A DNA stretch of 42,545 bases from JBKPNX01 sp046732855 (GCA_046732855.1 JBKPNX010000031.1:1-42545); one strand, 5' to 3'. Numbered from the stretch's first letter, positions 1 through 8,583 are shown. Translations and numbers: made by a program. The notes: generated from the letters alone by a model not told the origin.

Positions 1-206
1 ACTATGTTTTGATCGACCAGGACGAGGGCGGGGTCGAGGTGACGAGCCCGAACGAGGATGGCACTTGGCGAAGCATTATCCTGCGGGACCTTGCCGACCG
101 GCTTCAGCTGCCGGCGCTCAAAGTCGAGATTGGCCTCGACGAGGTGTTTGCTCGGGTCGCCTTCCGCGGGGCGACGACCGGAGCGGGCGCCGCGGGCTCC
201 TTGTGA
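1..206 (+). CDS. Uma2-like protein, C-terminal end (5' truncated)
   Basis: The reading frame is open from the first complete codon at position 3 and stops at 206, so this is the 3' end of a gene that begins before the window. The visible residues start YVLIDQDEGGVEV and run through a short acidic stretch to a LQLPALKVEIGLDEVFARV segment. That order (a V-L-I/V-D-Q strand, a charged turn, then an L-P-[AS]-L strand followed by a short helix) is what the C-terminal part of Uma2 family (DUF820, PD-(D/E)XK nuclease fold) proteins looks like. The catalytic core would lie upstream and is not visible. The Gly/Ala-rich last 12 residues are probably disordered. Family assignment from such a short piece is moderate; the function of Uma2 proteins is itself poorly known. 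Confidence 0.55.
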   Translation, partial: YVLIDQDEGGVEVTSPNEDGTWRSIILRDLADRLQLPALKVEIGLDEVFARVAFRGATTGAGAAGSL

Positions 207-380
207 CGCGGGCGCCGCGCGAGACCCTACGCGGCGCTTGACCTAAACGCCCCGGCCGCCTAGTTGTCCGCCAACCCTCAGCAATGGCAGCCGGCGCGCT
301 CGGTGGCGGTTCGGGCGTGGTCGCCTGATGGCGTCGCTCCGGCGGGTGCCGCGGCCAAGCTCGACGAGGACGGAAAACCG

Positions 381-827
381 ATGAGCGTACGCATTCGCCT
401 GGCCCGTGCCGGCACGAAGAAGCGACCGGTCTACCGGATCGTCGCGACCGACTCGCGCGAGCCGCGCGACGGCAAGTTCCTGGAAAAGCTCGGCACCTAC
501 GATCCAATCCTGCCGAGCGACAACCCGCAGCGCGTGGTGCTGCGGGAGGAGCGCCTGCGCTATTGGCTGGGCGTCGGTGCGCAGCCGAGCGATCGGGTGG
601 CGCGCTTCCTCGATTCCGCCGGCATTACCCAGAACCTGACCCGCTGGCGCGGTACCGGCAAGCGGGCCGAGGCAATCGCGGCGCAGAAGGCCGAGGCCGA
701 AGCCCAGGCTACGGCCGCAGCTCCGGCAGCAGCCGGCGCGCCAGCCGAAACGGAAGCTCCGGCGGCGAGCCCCGAGCCGGCGCCCGACGCAGGCCCTCCA
801 GCCCAACCCGCGGGCGACGCGACCTGA
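381..827 (+). CDS. rpsP: 30S ribosomal protein S16
   Basis: Structural protein of the small ribosomal subunit, binding 16S rRNA during 30S assembly. Residues 1-80 carry the S16 core: MSVRIRLARAGTKKRPVYRI at the N-terminus, then a K-L-G-x-Y-D-P segment and an R-L-x-Y-W-L-G-V-G-A-Q-P-S-D segment. The remaining ~60 residues are an Ala/Pro/Glu-rich tail, as often seen on alphaproteobacterial S16; E. coli S16 is only about 82 residues. The ATG at 381 is chosen because the S16 homology begins exactly there and a GAGGACGGA purine stretch lies upstream; the same frame is open further upstream but that part does not resemble S16. It is first in the rpsP-rimM-trmD-rplS cluster. Confidence 0.97.
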   Translation: MSVRIRLARAGTKKRPVYRIVATDSREPRDGKFLEKLGTYDPILPSDNPQRVVLREERLRYWLGVGAQPSDRVARFLDSAGITQNLTRWRGTGKRAEAIAAQKAEAEAQATAAAPAAAGAPAETEAPAASPEPAPDAGPPAQPAGDAT

Positions 828-847
828 GTTGTGCAGAGCTTCCGGTC

Positions 848-1381
848 ATGCTCGAGCGGGCCCGAGATCGCGACTGGGTGTGCGTGGCGGCGGTCGCGGC
901 TGCGCACGGCCTGCGCGGCGTGCTCAAGCTGCGCTGCTTTACCGAGCGAGCCGAAGACGTCGCGGCCTACGGTCCGGTGTTCGACCGGAACGCCAAGCGA
1001 CTGTTCGAGCTGGAGGTGATCGGTTCCACACCCGGCGGCGTGCTCGCGCGGGCGCAAGGCATTGAGGAGCGTCACGCCGCCGAGGCGCTGCGCGGCACCG
1101 AGCTGTTCGTGCCCCGCGACGCTCTGCCCGAACTGGGGCCCGACGAGTTCTACTACAGCGATCTCGAAGGCATGGAGGCGTTGCGCGCGGACGGCTCGCA
1201 CCTCGGCGTGGTGCGCAGCGTCGACAATTTCGGCGCCGGCGACCTGATCGAGGTCGTGGCGGACGACGGGCGGCGGCTCAGCCTGCCGTTCACTCGGCAC
1301 ACCGTACCGAGCATCGACCTGGCGCGCCGGAGGCTCGTGGTCGAGCCTCCCGAAGAGCTCATCGGGGAGGCGGCGCCGTGA
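848..1381 (+). CDS. rimM: Ribosome maturation factor RimM
   Basis: 16S rRNA processing protein that assists maturation of the 30S head and binds S19. The 177-residue product has the usual two domains. The N-terminal RimM beta-barrel (about residues 8-90) carries the hallmark VAAVAAAHGLRGVLKL, where the A-H-G-L-R-G block matches the family G-x-H-G-[LI]-x-G signature. The C-terminal PRC-barrel domain (about 95-170) starts at E-F-Y-Y-S-D-L-E-G and contains an L-P-F-T-R-H-T-V-P segment. The frame is open upstream of 848, overlapping rpsP, but homology starts near this ATG, 20 bases after the rpsP stop. Its last codons overlap the GTG start of trmD (GTGA), indicating translational coupling. Confidence 0.95.
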   Translation: MLERARDRDWVCVAAVAAAHGLRGVLKLRCFTERAEDVAAYGPVFDRNAKRLFELEVIGSTPGGVLARAQGIEERHAAEALRGTELFVPRDALPELGPDEFYYSDLEGMEALRADGSHLGVVRSVDNFGAGDLIEVVADDGRRLSLPFTRHTVPSIDLARRRLVVEPPEELIGEAAP

Positions 1382-2133
1382 GCCCGCCCGCGCCGTGGGC
1401 CGCAAGCGTCCTCACCTTGTTTCCGGAGATGTTTCCGGGGCCGCTCGGGCATTCTCTGGCCGGCCGGGCGCTGCAGGAAGGCCGCTGGCGGCTCGAGGCG
1501 ATCAATCTGCGCGATTTCGCGACCGACCGGCATCGCACGGTCGACGACGTGCCGTTCGGCGGCGGCGCCGGCATGGTGATGCGACCGGATGTGGTGGCGC
1601 GCGCGGTCGACGCGGCGCGGGCGACCGGGCCGGAACGGCCGGCCGTGTTCCTGACCCCGCGCGGGCACCGGCTGACCCAACGGCGGGTCGAGGCGCTTGC
1701 CGAGGCTCCCGGTGTCGTGATCTTATGCGGCCGCTTCGAGGGGGTCGACCAACGGGTCGTCGAAGCGCGCGACTTGGAAGAGCTTTCTCTCGGCGACGTC
1801 GTGCTGGCGGGAGGTGAGCCGGCGGCGATCGCCCTGATCGATGCGTGCGTCCGCCTGCTCCCCGGGGTGATCGGGGCGCCGGGGTCGCTCCGGGAAGAGA
1901 GCTTCGCGCGTGACCTGCTGGAATATCCCCAGTACACCCGCCCCCAGGTCTGGGAGAGGCGCGCCGTGCCCGAGGTGCTGGTCTCGGGTCATCATGCGCG
2001 CATCCGCGCCTGGCGCGCCGAGCAGGCCGAGCGTATCACCAGATGTCGCCGCCCCGACCTGTGGGCGCGCCATCTGGAAAGCGCCGCGACAACTCACCGG
2101 GGCCTGAGCCGCGGTGGGCCCGACGATCGATGA
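1378..2133 (+). CDS. trmD: tRNA (guanine-N1)-methyltransferase
   Basis: Methylates G37 at N1 in tRNAs, preventing +1 frameshifting; uses S-adenosylmethionine. The 251-residue product shows the SPOUT (trefoil-knot) signatures: VLTLFPEMFPGPLGHS near the N-terminus, PFGGGAGMVM, then LCGRFEGVDQRVVE and LGDVVLAGGEPAA, which form the knot and the AdoMet pocket. The C-terminal part with YPQYTRPQVW and VLVSGHHARIRAWR is the tRNA-contacting domain. Translation starts at GTG 1378, inside the end of rimM (GTGA overlap), which is the normal arrangement in this operon. Length is ordinary for the family. Confidence 0.97.
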   Translation: MSPPAPWAASVLTLFPEMFPGPLGHSLAGRALQEGRWRLEAINLRDFATDRHRTVDDVPFGGGAGMVMRPDVVARAVDAARATGPERPAVFLTPRGHRLTQRRVEALAEAPGVVILCGRFEGVDQRVVEARDLEELSLGDVVLAGGEPAAIALIDACVRLLPGVIGAPGSLREESFARDLLEYPQYTRPQVWERRAVPEVLVSGHHARIRAWRAEQAERITRCRRPDLWARHLESAATTHRGLSRGGPDDR

Positions 2134-2142
2134 GGTAGTGTC

Positions 2143-2586
2143 ATGAATGTCCTTCAGGAGCTGGAGCAGGAGCAGATCGCGGCGCGGACCGAGGAACGTC
2201 CCATCCCCGACTTTGCCCCGGGCGATACGGTGCGCATCAACGTCAAGGTCGTGGAGGGCTCGCGCGAGCGCATCCAGGCGTTCGAGGGGGTGTGCATCGC
2301 GCGCAGGAACCGCGGCATCAACTCGAGCTTCACCGTGCGCAAGATCAGCTACGGCGAGGGCGTGGAGCGGATTTTCCCGTTGTACAGCCCGCAGATCGCG
2401 AGCATCGAGCTGGTGCGGCGCGGACGCGTGCGGCGCGCCAAGCTCTATTATCTGCGCGGACGCACCGGCAAGAGAGCGCGCATTCAGGAACGGCGCGACG
2501 AGCGGTCGCGCGCGACCAAGGTGGCGGATACGCCCGAGGCGGCCGACATGCAGGAGGCGACAGAGACGCCCGAGGCCGCCGAATAG
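2143..2586 (+). CDS. rplS: 50S ribosomal protein L19
   Basis: Large-subunit protein at the 30S-50S interface. Residues 1-115 match L19: an N-terminal helix MNVLQELEQEQI, a PDFAPGDTVRINVKVVEG strand region, and the characteristic R-I-Q-A-F-E-G-V-C-I-A-R-R-N-R-G and R-A-K-L-Y-Y-L-R-G-R-T-G-K motifs. The last ~30 residues are an acidic Thr/Glu/Ala-rich extension, longer than in E. coli L19 (115 residues). The ATG at 2143 lies 9 bases after the trmD stop with a GAGGT element just upstream. Confidence 0.97.
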   Translation: MNVLQELEQEQIAARTEERPIPDFAPGDTVRINVKVVEGSRERIQAFEGVCIARRNRGINSSFTVRKISYGEGVERIFPLYSPQIASIELVRRGRVRRAKLYYLRGRTGKRARIQERRDERSRATKVADTPEAADMQEATETPEAAE

Positions 2587-2651
2587 GGCGGGCGCTCTGG
2601 CCGGCGCGGCGGGCCGGCCGAACGTGGGCGAGCGAGGGAGGCCGAGGCGTT

Positions 2652-4058
2652 ATGGCTAAGCCCAAGACCCTGTTCGACAAGATCTGGGAGTCTCACGTCG
2701 TCGACCAGCAGGATGACGACACATACCTCTTGTACATCGATCGTCACTTGGTCCACGAGGTGACCAGCCCGCAGGCATTCGAAGGGCTGCGCCAGACCGG
2801 GCGACCGGTGCGCCGCACCGACGCCACGCTCGCCGTCCCCGACCACAACGTGCCGACCACCGACCGCTCGCAGCGCATCGCCGAGGAGCAGTCGCGCATC
2901 CAGGTCGAGACCCTGCAGCAGAACTGCCGCGAGTTCGGCGTCCCGCTGTTCGACGTCAACGACATCCGCCAGGGCATCGTGCACATCATCGGGCCCGAGC
3001 AGGGCTTCACCCTGCCCGGCATGACCATCGTCTGCGGCGATTCCCATACCTCTACGCACGGCGCGTTCGGCGCGCTCGCCTTCGGCATCGGCACCTCCGA
3101 GGTCGAGCACGTGCTCGCCACCCAGACCCTGTTGCAGAAGCGGCCGAAGAACATGCGGATTACGGTCGATGGCACGCTGCCGTTCGGCGTGACCGCCAAG
3201 GACGTGATCCTCGCGATCATCGGAAAGATCGGCACTGCGGGCGGCACCGGGCACGTGATCGAGTATGCCGGCGAGGTGGTGCGCGGCCTGTCGATGGCCG
3301 GGCGCATGACGATCTGCAATATGTCGATCGAGGCGGGCGCCCGGGCCGGGCTGATCGCCCCGGACGAGACCACCTACCGATACATTCAGGGTCGGCCGAT
3401 GGCGCCCAAGGCCGGCGTCTTCGAGCAGGCGGTGGCGCACTGGCGCACCCTCCCCACCGACCGGAACGCCCGCTACGACAAGGAGGTCAGCCTGAATGCG
3501 GCCGAGATTGAGCCGCAGGTGACCTGGGGCACGAGCCCGCAGGACGTGCAGCCGATCAGCGGCAAGGTGCCCGATCCCTTGGGAGTCGAAGATGCCGGAC
3601 GGCGCGCGGCGATGGAGCGCGCGCTCGAGTACATGGGCCTCGAGGCGAACACGCCGATGACCGAGATCCGGGTCGACAAGGTGTTCTTCGGCTCGTGCAC
3701 CAACGGACGGATCGAGGACCTGCGCGCCGCGGCGGAGGTGGTCAGAGGGCGCAAGGTCGCGCCGAGCGTGCACGCGATGGTCGTGCCCGGCTCCGGCCTG
3801 GTCAAGCATCAGGCCGAGGAGGAAGGCCTCGACAAGGTGTTCATCGACGCGGGTTTCGAATGGCGCGAGGCGGGCTGCTCGATGTGTCTTGGCATGAACC
3901 CGGACCAGCTGCAGCCCGGCGAGCGCTGCGCCTCGACCAGCAACCGCAACTTCGAAGGACGCCAGGGCAAGGGCGGCCGCACCCACCTGATGTCGCCAGC
4001 CATGGCCGCCGCCGCCGCGATCACCGGCCACATCACGGACGTGCGCAAGCTGATCTGA
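2652..4058 (+). CDS. leuC: 3-isopropylmalate dehydratase large subunit
   Basis: Isomerises 2- to 3-isopropylmalate in leucine biosynthesis, as a heterodimer with LeuD and carrying a [4Fe-4S] cluster. The 468-residue product starts MAKPKTLFDKIWESHVV and has the aconitase-family motifs VCGDSHTSTHGAFGALAFGI, FFGSCTNGRIEDL and EAGCSMCLGMNPD. The three cluster ligands are Cys349, Cys409 and Cys412, in the same spacing as the E. coli enzyme. The ATG at 2652 is 65 bases after rplS; the frame is open upstream inside rplS but has no homology there. A leuC following rplS is a common alphaproteobacterial arrangement. No leuD or leuB follows here, so the partner subunit must be encoded elsewhere. Confidence 0.97.
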   Translation: MAKPKTLFDKIWESHVVDQQDDDTYLLYIDRHLVHEVTSPQAFEGLRQTGRPVRRTDATLAVPDHNVPTTDRSQRIAEEQSRIQVETLQQNCREFGVPLFDVNDIRQGIVHIIGPEQGFTLPGMTIVCGDSHTSTHGAFGALAFGIGTSEVEHVLATQTLLQKRPKNMRITVDGTLPFGVTAKDVILAIIGKIGTAGGTGHVIEYAGEVVRGLSMAGRMTICNMSIEAGARAGLIAPDETTYRYIQGRPMAPKAGVFEQAVAHWRTLPTDRNARYDKEVSLNAAEIEPQVTWGTSPQDVQPISGKVPDPLGVEDAGRRAAMERALEYMGLEANTPMTEIRVDKVFFGSCTNGRIEDLRAAAEVVRGRKVAPSVHAMVVPGSGLVKHQAEEEGLDKVFIDAGFEWREAGCSMCLGMNPDQLQPGERCASTSNRNFEGRQGKGGRTHLMSPAMAAAAAITGHITDVRKLI

Positions 4059-4488
4059 CGCCGCCACCGCCGCTTCGTCGGCGGGGTGCAGCATACCGAT
4101 CTCCGAGCCGCAAGATCATTCGATGACTAGGAGGCGACGGGGTGGCACCTTGAGGGGTGCCCGGCAGCCCACCATCATTTCAGCCATCCGCAGAAGCCGG
4201 ACGTGGTCACGGTTGTTCATCCACACCAGGACGTGAAGACCGGCAGGCCGCGGGCATCGAGCGCCAGAGTGGCGTCAGGTTGCGGAAGGATCAGCGGTGA
4301 CGGTCCGCCACTACCCTGCAACGGTCGAGGGTGATCCCGTCATCGGCTGCAGCGTGTTTTTCCCAGACCTACCAGGCTGGCCCGCTTAATCCCCGTGCGA
4401 TAGGTCGGCCGCAAACGCCCGCATGATTGCCCGATGACCGGCTGGGAGCGGCGTGCTTGTCGCGGTGCCGCATCTGAGGGGGGAACCC
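4059..4488 (+). other. Intergenic region after leuC
   Basis: About 430 bases with no frame that looks coding on either strand. It opens with a GC-rich hairpin just after the leuC stop (listed separately). The middle part (about 4140-4380) is mixed sequence with several stops in all frames; short stretches read like decayed protein coding but nothing can be named. The last 20 bases hold the strong ribosome-binding site of the next gene. Confidence 0.6.
4067..4084 (+). terminator. Possible hairpin terminator after leuC
   Basis: CCGCCG-CTTCGT-CGGCGG forms a perfect 6-bp GC stem with a 6-base loop, 8 bases after the leuC stop codon. No T-run follows, so if it ends transcription it is not a classical intrinsic terminator. 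It may only stabilise the mRNA 3' end. Confidence 0.3.
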
Positions 4489-5700
4489 ATGCACGACATC
4501 ATCGTGGTGGGCGCACGTTGCGCCGGCGCGCCGACGGCGATGTTGCTGGCGCGCAAAGGCTATCGGGTGCTGCTGGTGGATCGGTCGACATTTCCGAGCG
4601 ACATCGCGCACGGCCATTTCATCCATCGGCATGGTCCGCGGCGCCTCCGCGACTGGGGCATCCTCGAGCGGATCGTAGCCACCGGCTGCCCGCCCTCGAC
4701 GACGATCACGCTCGATACCGGTGAAACCAGGCTCGTCGGCAGAAATCTGGTGCTCGACGGCGTGGCCGCCGGCTACGGCCCTCGGCGTGGCGTTCTCGAC
4801 CAGGTGCTCATCAAGGCCGCCGTGGCGGCGGGCGTGCGGTTGCGCGAGGGTTTCGCAGTGGAAGAGTACCTCAGCGAGGGCGACCGGATCGTCGGCATCC
4901 GTGGCCGCGCTCGCACGGGCGGCGCATCGGTGATGGAGCGCGCGATCCTCACCGTCGGAGCCGATGGACGCGGTTCGCGGTTGGCACGAACCGTCCAGGC
5001 ACCCGAGTACGAGGTCACGCCGACTCTCACCTGCTGGCTTTTCTCCTACTGGACGGGTGTCGTCGCCACCGGGGTGGAGGTTTATGTACGGCAGAACCGC
5101 GTCATCTTCGCTTTCCCCACCAATGACGGCCTGTTCGCCATTTTCGTCGCATGGCCGATTGGCGAGCAGCGCGCCGTGAAGGCCGATCTCGAACCGCAGT
5201 TCATGGCGGTGATCGATCTGGTGCCCGACCTGGCCGAGCGCGTCCGGGCGGGACGACGCGCGGAGGGATTCTCAGGGGCCGCGAACCTGCCGAATTTTCT
5301 GCGCAGGCCGTACGGTCCAGGTTGGGCATTGGTCGGCGATGCCGGCTGCCATAAGGACCCTTATCTCGCTTTGGGCATCTGCGACGCTTTCCGCGACGCC
5401 GAATTCCTCGTCGATGCGATCGACCAGGGGCTGACCGGCCGGCGCCCGCTCGACGAAGCGATGGCCGACTACGAACGGCGGCGGAACGAAGCCACCCTTG
5501 CCGATTTCCAGATGAATATCGACCTCGCGCGATTTACGCCGCTCCCCGCCGACCAGCGACAGCTCTTAGCTGGTCTGCGCGACAGCCAGGAAGCGACGAA
5601 CCGGTTCTTCATGACCCGTGAGGGCATGACCCCAGCTGAGTTATTCTTCAACCCGGAGAATTTGCAGCGCATCATGGCGAGCGCCGGCGCCAAGGTTTAG
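4489..5700 (+). CDS. FAD-dependent oxidoreductase (group A monooxygenase-like)
   Basis: A flavoprotein of the p-hydroxybenzoate hydroxylase / geranylgeranyl reductase-like superfamily. The 403-residue product begins with a Rossmann FAD-binding segment, MHDIIVVGARCAGAPTAMLL, followed by a Leu/Val strand ending in V-D-R-S-T-F-P-S. The second FAD motif, WALVGDAGCHKDPYLALGI, lies about residues 282-300; its G-D-A-G and following P match the family G-D-A-x-x-x-x-x-P. The substrate is unknown. The ATG at 4489 is preferred over an upstream GTG at 4453 because GAGGGGGGA sits just before it and the FAD fold starts immediately after. The gene stands alone, with no obvious pathway partners; reductase versus hydroxylase cannot be decided. 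Confidence 0.85.
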   Translation: MHDIIVVGARCAGAPTAMLLARKGYRVLLVDRSTFPSDIAHGHFIHRHGPRRLRDWGILERIVATGCPPSTTITLDTGETRLVGRNLVLDGVAAGYGPRRGVLDQVLIKAAVAAGVRLREGFAVEEYLSEGDRIVGIRGRARTGGASVMERAILTVGADGRGSRLARTVQAPEYEVTPTLTCWLFSYWTGVVATGVEVYVRQNRVIFAFPTNDGLFAIFVAWPIGEQRAVKADLEPQFMAVIDLVPDLAERVRAGRRAEGFSGAANLPNFLRRPYGPGWALVGDAGCHKDPYLALGICDAFRDAEFLVDAIDQGLTGRRPLDEAMADYERRRNEATLADFQMNIDLARFTPLPADQRQLLAGLRDSQEATNRFFMTREGMTPAELFFNPENLQRIMASAGAKV

Positions 5701-5833
5701 CGACACCCCGGGGTGCCCCGGGCTGGTCGATGCTGGCACGACGCCGAGAAATAGGTGTCGAAAAGCTGTTCATCTAGGTTGGCTCGCATGGCCGAGATTG
5801 CTCTGGCGGCGCCCTATGCATAAGCTAAGGCAC

Positions 5834-6337
5834 ATGACCAGCGTACGCGCGGAACAGCTTTACTCCGATGATTTCTACGCTTGGACGCAGCTGCAGGCGA
5901 CGGAGCTGCGCCGGTTGGCGCGCAACCGGCCGAACGTGCCGATCGACCTGCCGCATGTCGCGGAGGAGATCGCCGATTTGGGAAAGAGCCAACGCGACTC
6001 CTTGCGCGGCTGGGCCCGCCGCATCCTCGAGCATCTGCTCCTGCTCGAACATTCCCCTGCGGACGAGCCGCGCCGGAGCTGGACCGCGGAAATCGTCAAT
6101 TTACGCAGCGAAATTGACGATCGCCTCACGCCCAGCCTGCAGCGGGATCTGAGACGCCGTCTCCCTCTCCTTTACGACCGGGCGTGCAGCGACTTACGGA
6201 AGAAGCTCGCACCTTGCGGCGAGGCTCACATTATCGGCAGCTTACCCGAGCGCTGCCCCTATAGCCTCGACCACGTCCTCGGCGACTTCTGGCCAGTCCC
6301 GAGGCATGATGACGATGACCCCGGGATGAGGCCCTGA
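5834..6337 (+). CDS. DUF29 family protein
   Basis: A 167-residue, largely helical protein of the DUF29 family, which has no established function and is common in cyanobacteria and alphaproteobacteria. Recognisable parts are L-Y-S-D-D-F-Y-A-W-T near the N-terminus, a D-L-P-H-V-A-E-E-I-A-D-L-G-K-S-Q-R-D block, an R-I-L-E-H-L-L-L-L-E-H segment and a C-terminal C-P-Y-S-L-D-H-V-L-G-D-F-W-P ending, all typical of the family. The ATG at 5834 is preferred because the family homology starts there and AAGG precedes it; an in-frame ATG at 5816 is possible. The gene is isolated by 133 bases upstream and 112 downstream. Confidence 0.85.
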   Translation: MTSVRAEQLYSDDFYAWTQLQATELRRLARNRPNVPIDLPHVAEEIADLGKSQRDSLRGWARRILEHLLLLEHSPADEPRRSWTAEIVNLRSEIDDRLTPSLQRDLRRRLPLLYDRACSDLRKKLAPCGEAHIIGSLPERCPYSLDHVLGDFWPVPRHDDDDPGMRP

Positions 6338-6449
6338 ATAGTCTGGGCGGTCAGGGTCGACCTTGGCGCCTGTCCCCGGGCTACCCTCCCCGCCTGGGGC
6401 CGCGCCGCCAACCGTGATCTCTGATTTGGTCTGATGTTCTGGAGGCCCT

Positions 6450-6893
6450 ATGGACCGGCCATCGCCGCCCAAGCGCGCCGACTACCCTCGGCTGTACCCC
6501 ATCCCGACCCGCTGGCTCGACAACGACGTCTACGGACACGTCAACAACGTCAATTACTACAGCTACTTCGATACCGCGATCGCCCATTTCCTGATGGCCG
6601 AAGGCGGGCTCAACCCCTGGCGTGACGCGGTGGTCGGCTTTTGCGTGGAGAGCGCCTGCCGCTTCCGCCGCGGCATCCGGTTCCCCGACCGCGTCACCGC
6701 CGGCCTGCGCGTGACCAAGCTCGGGCGCTCCAGCGTGCGCTACGAGATCGGCATCTTCCGCGACGACGAGGACGAGGCGGCGGCCGAGGGTCATTTCGTC
6801 CATGTCTTCGTCGAACGCGCCAAGGAGCAGGCCGCGCCGATCCCCGCGCCCATCCGGAGCGCGCTTGCAAGCCTCCTCGTCGCGCCCGACTGA
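6450..6893 (+). CDS. Acyl-CoA thioesterase (4HBT hotdog fold)
   Basis: Predicted to hydrolyse acyl-CoA thioesters. The 147-residue product has the 4-hydroxybenzoyl-CoA thioesterase / YbgC-type active-site signature RWLDNDVYGHVNNVNYYSYF at residues 21-40. Asp26 is in the place of the catalytic Asp before the G-H-V-N-N helix start. The following beta sheet includes R-F-R-R-G-I-R-F-P-D-R-V and S-S-V-R-Y-E-I-G-I-F, and the protein ends with a short helix, so it is complete for the family. The substrate chain length cannot be inferred. Flanked by genes of unrelated function. Confidence 0.88.
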   Translation: MDRPSPPKRADYPRLYPIPTRWLDNDVYGHVNNVNYYSYFDTAIAHFLMAEGGLNPWRDAVVGFCVESACRFRRGIRFPDRVTAGLRVTKLGRSSVRYEIGIFRDDEDEAAAEGHFVHVFVERAKEQAAPIPAPIRSALASLLVAPD

Positions 6894-6968
6894 GCGCCCG
6901 CAGTGAGCGAGTTGCATGGGCCCGCCCGGCACCGCTAATTTGGGCGTCGGTCGGGGCAAGGAGCGAAA

Positions 6969-7448
6969 GTGGACGGGCAACGAGCCAGGCTGCGCATCAA
7001 TCTCGCGCAGCGGGAGTTCGAGGTCGAGGGTAGCGAGAGTTTCGTCAGGACCTACGCCGAGCAGCTCGATCAGCTGCTGGCGCGGCTGACGGAGCAGACC
7101 GCCGCTGCGCCCAAAGCACGAGGCCCGGCCAGCCCGGAGGATGAGGCGCTGCCGGACACGGGGACCTTCGGCGAGCTGCTCCAGCGGTTGCCGCGGACCG
7201 CGACCGACGTCGACCGCATGCTGGTCGCCGGCTACTTCGCGCAGCAGCGGGGCGCCGACAACGGCTTCGCCACCGGCGAGGCCAACACGCTGCTGACCGA
7301 GCAGGGGGTCAAGGTCGGCAATCCGTCGCAATGCGTCAAACAGAACCTTTTGGCCAAGCGGGTGTTCAAGCACCAGGGCCGCTATCGGGTGTCGCAGATC
7401 GGCCTCGATCACCTGCGCCAGCTGGTCGGGGTGGTTCTGCCGGGCTGA
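6969..7448 (+). CDS. Hypothetical protein, possible winged-helix C-terminus
   Basis: A 159-residue protein that I do not recognise by name. The N-terminal ~45 residues form a short beta segment (LRINLAQREFEVEGSESFV) and a Leu-rich helix (YAEQLDQLLARLTEQ), followed by a Pro/Ala-rich linker. The C-terminal ~80 residues (from about V-D-R-M-L-V-A-G-Y-F onward) are helical with a terminal K-H-Q-G-R-Y-R-V-S-Q-I-G turn, resembling the winged-helix-like domains that end with a short beta wing. Start is GTG 6969 with GAGCGAAA upstream; the downstream methyltransferase begins 3 bases after its stop, so the two genes are probably co-transcribed. Confidence 0.7.
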   Translation: MDGQRARLRINLAQREFEVEGSESFVRTYAEQLDQLLARLTEQTAAAPKARGPASPEDEALPDTGTFGELLQRLPRTATDVDRMLVAGYFAQQRGADNGFATGEANTLLTEQGVKVGNPSQCVKQNLLAKRVFKHQGRYRVSQIGLDHLRQLVGVVLPG

Positions 7449-7450
7449 CC

Positions 7451-8164
7451 ATGGACCATGAACCTTCGGCGACCGGCCGCGCCGAGCGAACGGCGGCGCA
7501 TCGGAAGCTGCTCGAGACGATCGAGCACGAGGTCGCCCTGTTCGGCACAGGCGATGGCGAGCGTCGACTGGATGCGCGGGTCGTGGCCGCGCTGGCCAAA
7601 GTGGAGCGCGCGCAATTCGTGCCGCCGGACCTCGTGGCGCGCGCCTACGACAACCGGCCGCTGCCGATCGGGCACGGGCAGACCATCTCACAGCCGCTGA
7701 TCGTGGCGATCATGACCCATCTGCTGCATCTCGGCCCGGATGCCCGCGTTCTCGAGGTTGGCACCGGCTCCGGCTACCAGACCGCGATCCTGGCCGAGCT
7801 GGCCAGGGAGGTGGTGACGGTCGAAACGCTGGCGGACCTGGCCGAAACGGCGGCGACCAGGCTGCGCGCGATGGGCTACGACAACGTCGAGTTCCGCACG
7901 GGCGACGGCGCCGCCGGCTGGCCCGAACGCGCGCAATTCGACGCCATTATGGTCACCGCCGCGGCGCGGGAGGTCCCGCAGGCGCTGATCGATCAGCTGG
8001 CACCGGGCGGCCGAATGGTGATCCCGATCGGCGCCGATCCGCTGGCCCAGGACCTGTGCCTGATCGAGAAGGACGAATGGGGCGACATACAGCGGCGGCG
8101 CCTGTTCCCGGTGGCGTTCGTGCCGCTGACCGGAGGCGCACGGGCGGGCGATCACGCATCTTGA
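7451..8164 (+). CDS. pcm: Protein-L-isoaspartate O-methyltransferase
   Basis: Transfers a methyl group from S-adenosylmethionine to L-isoaspartyl residues of damaged proteins, starting their repair. The 237-residue product has an upstream region with R-A-Y-D-N-R-P-L-P-I-G-H-G-Q-T-I-S-Q-P, the family's substrate-side signature. It also has the AdoMet motif VLEVGTGSGYQTAILAEL at about residues 100-117 and a late motif L-A-P-G-G-R-M-V-I-P-I-G. These three together are diagnostic of Pcm. The ATG at 7451 lies 3 bases after the preceding stop; the frame is open upstream but only overlaps the neighbouring gene. Confidence 0.93.
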   Translation: MDHEPSATGRAERTAAHRKLLETIEHEVALFGTGDGERRLDARVVAALAKVERAQFVPPDLVARAYDNRPLPIGHGQTISQPLIVAIMTHLLHLGPDARVLEVGTGSGYQTAILAELAREVVTVETLADLAETAATRLRAMGYDNVEFRTGDGAAGWPERAQFDAIMVTAAAREVPQALIDQLAPGGRMVIPIGADPLAQDLCLIEKDEWGDIQRRRLFPVAFVPLTGGARAGDHAS

Positions 8165-8304
8165 TGGGCGGCCGCCAGCCGATTATCTTTGACCTATGGC
8201 GACGATCCACCTTCGCCGTCGGGACCTACGAATTAGCGTCCCGGCCTCGCTTCGGGGCCGGGGTGTCGTCGTTCGTCTCGTCGCCTGCGCAGGGGATCGC
8301 ACCC

Positions 8305-8583
8305 ATGTCGTCTCTTCCCGCTCAACGGGTTGACTGTTTCTCGGTCTTCTCGGCCGCCGACCCGTCGGCCCTGCTTCGCATACTCGAGGCCGTAAGCCTG
8401 CTCGGCGTGCTGCCGAGCCGCTGCCACAGCGCCCCGCTCGAGACCGACCCGGGCCAGCTGGTGGTCGACTTCCAGATCGCCGGTCTGCCGCTCGAACGGG
8501 CTCAGCTGCTTGCCAAGCGCCTCGAGCGGGTGATCACCGTGACCCAGGTGCTGCATTCGGAGAAGCTGTGCGCTGCGGGCTGA
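8305..8583 (+). CDS. Small hypothetical protein, ACT-like
   Basis: A 92-residue protein. Its middle reads S-V-F-S-A-A-D-P-S-A-L-L-R-I-L-E, then a V-L-P-S-R-C-H-S loop, then V-V-D-F-Q-I-A-G-L-P and a Leu-rich helix ending in I-T-V-T-Q-V-L. A beta-alpha-beta-beta-alpha-beta order of this size is what ACT regulatory domains look like, so a small amino-acid-sensing or acetolactate-synthase small-subunit-like role is possible; no binding residues can be pointed to. The ATG at 8305 is chosen because the fold starts there; the frame is open much further upstream but overlaps pcm. Confidence 0.6.
   Translation: MSSLPAQRVDCFSVFSAADPSALLRILEAVSLLGVLPSRCHSAPLETDPGQLVVDFQIAGLPLERAQLLAKRLERVITVTQVLHSEKLCAAG

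Noticed and set aside
2484..4094. Long - strand open frame opposite leuC
   Set aside because: It mirrors leuC codon structure in high-GC DNA and has no recognisable family; leuC itself is certain.
5701..5760. CCCGGGG/CCCCGGG inverted repeat as a terminator after the FAD gene
   Set aside because: The arms are separated by only two bases and are each self-complementary, so a stable hairpin with a usable loop is doubtful; no T-run.
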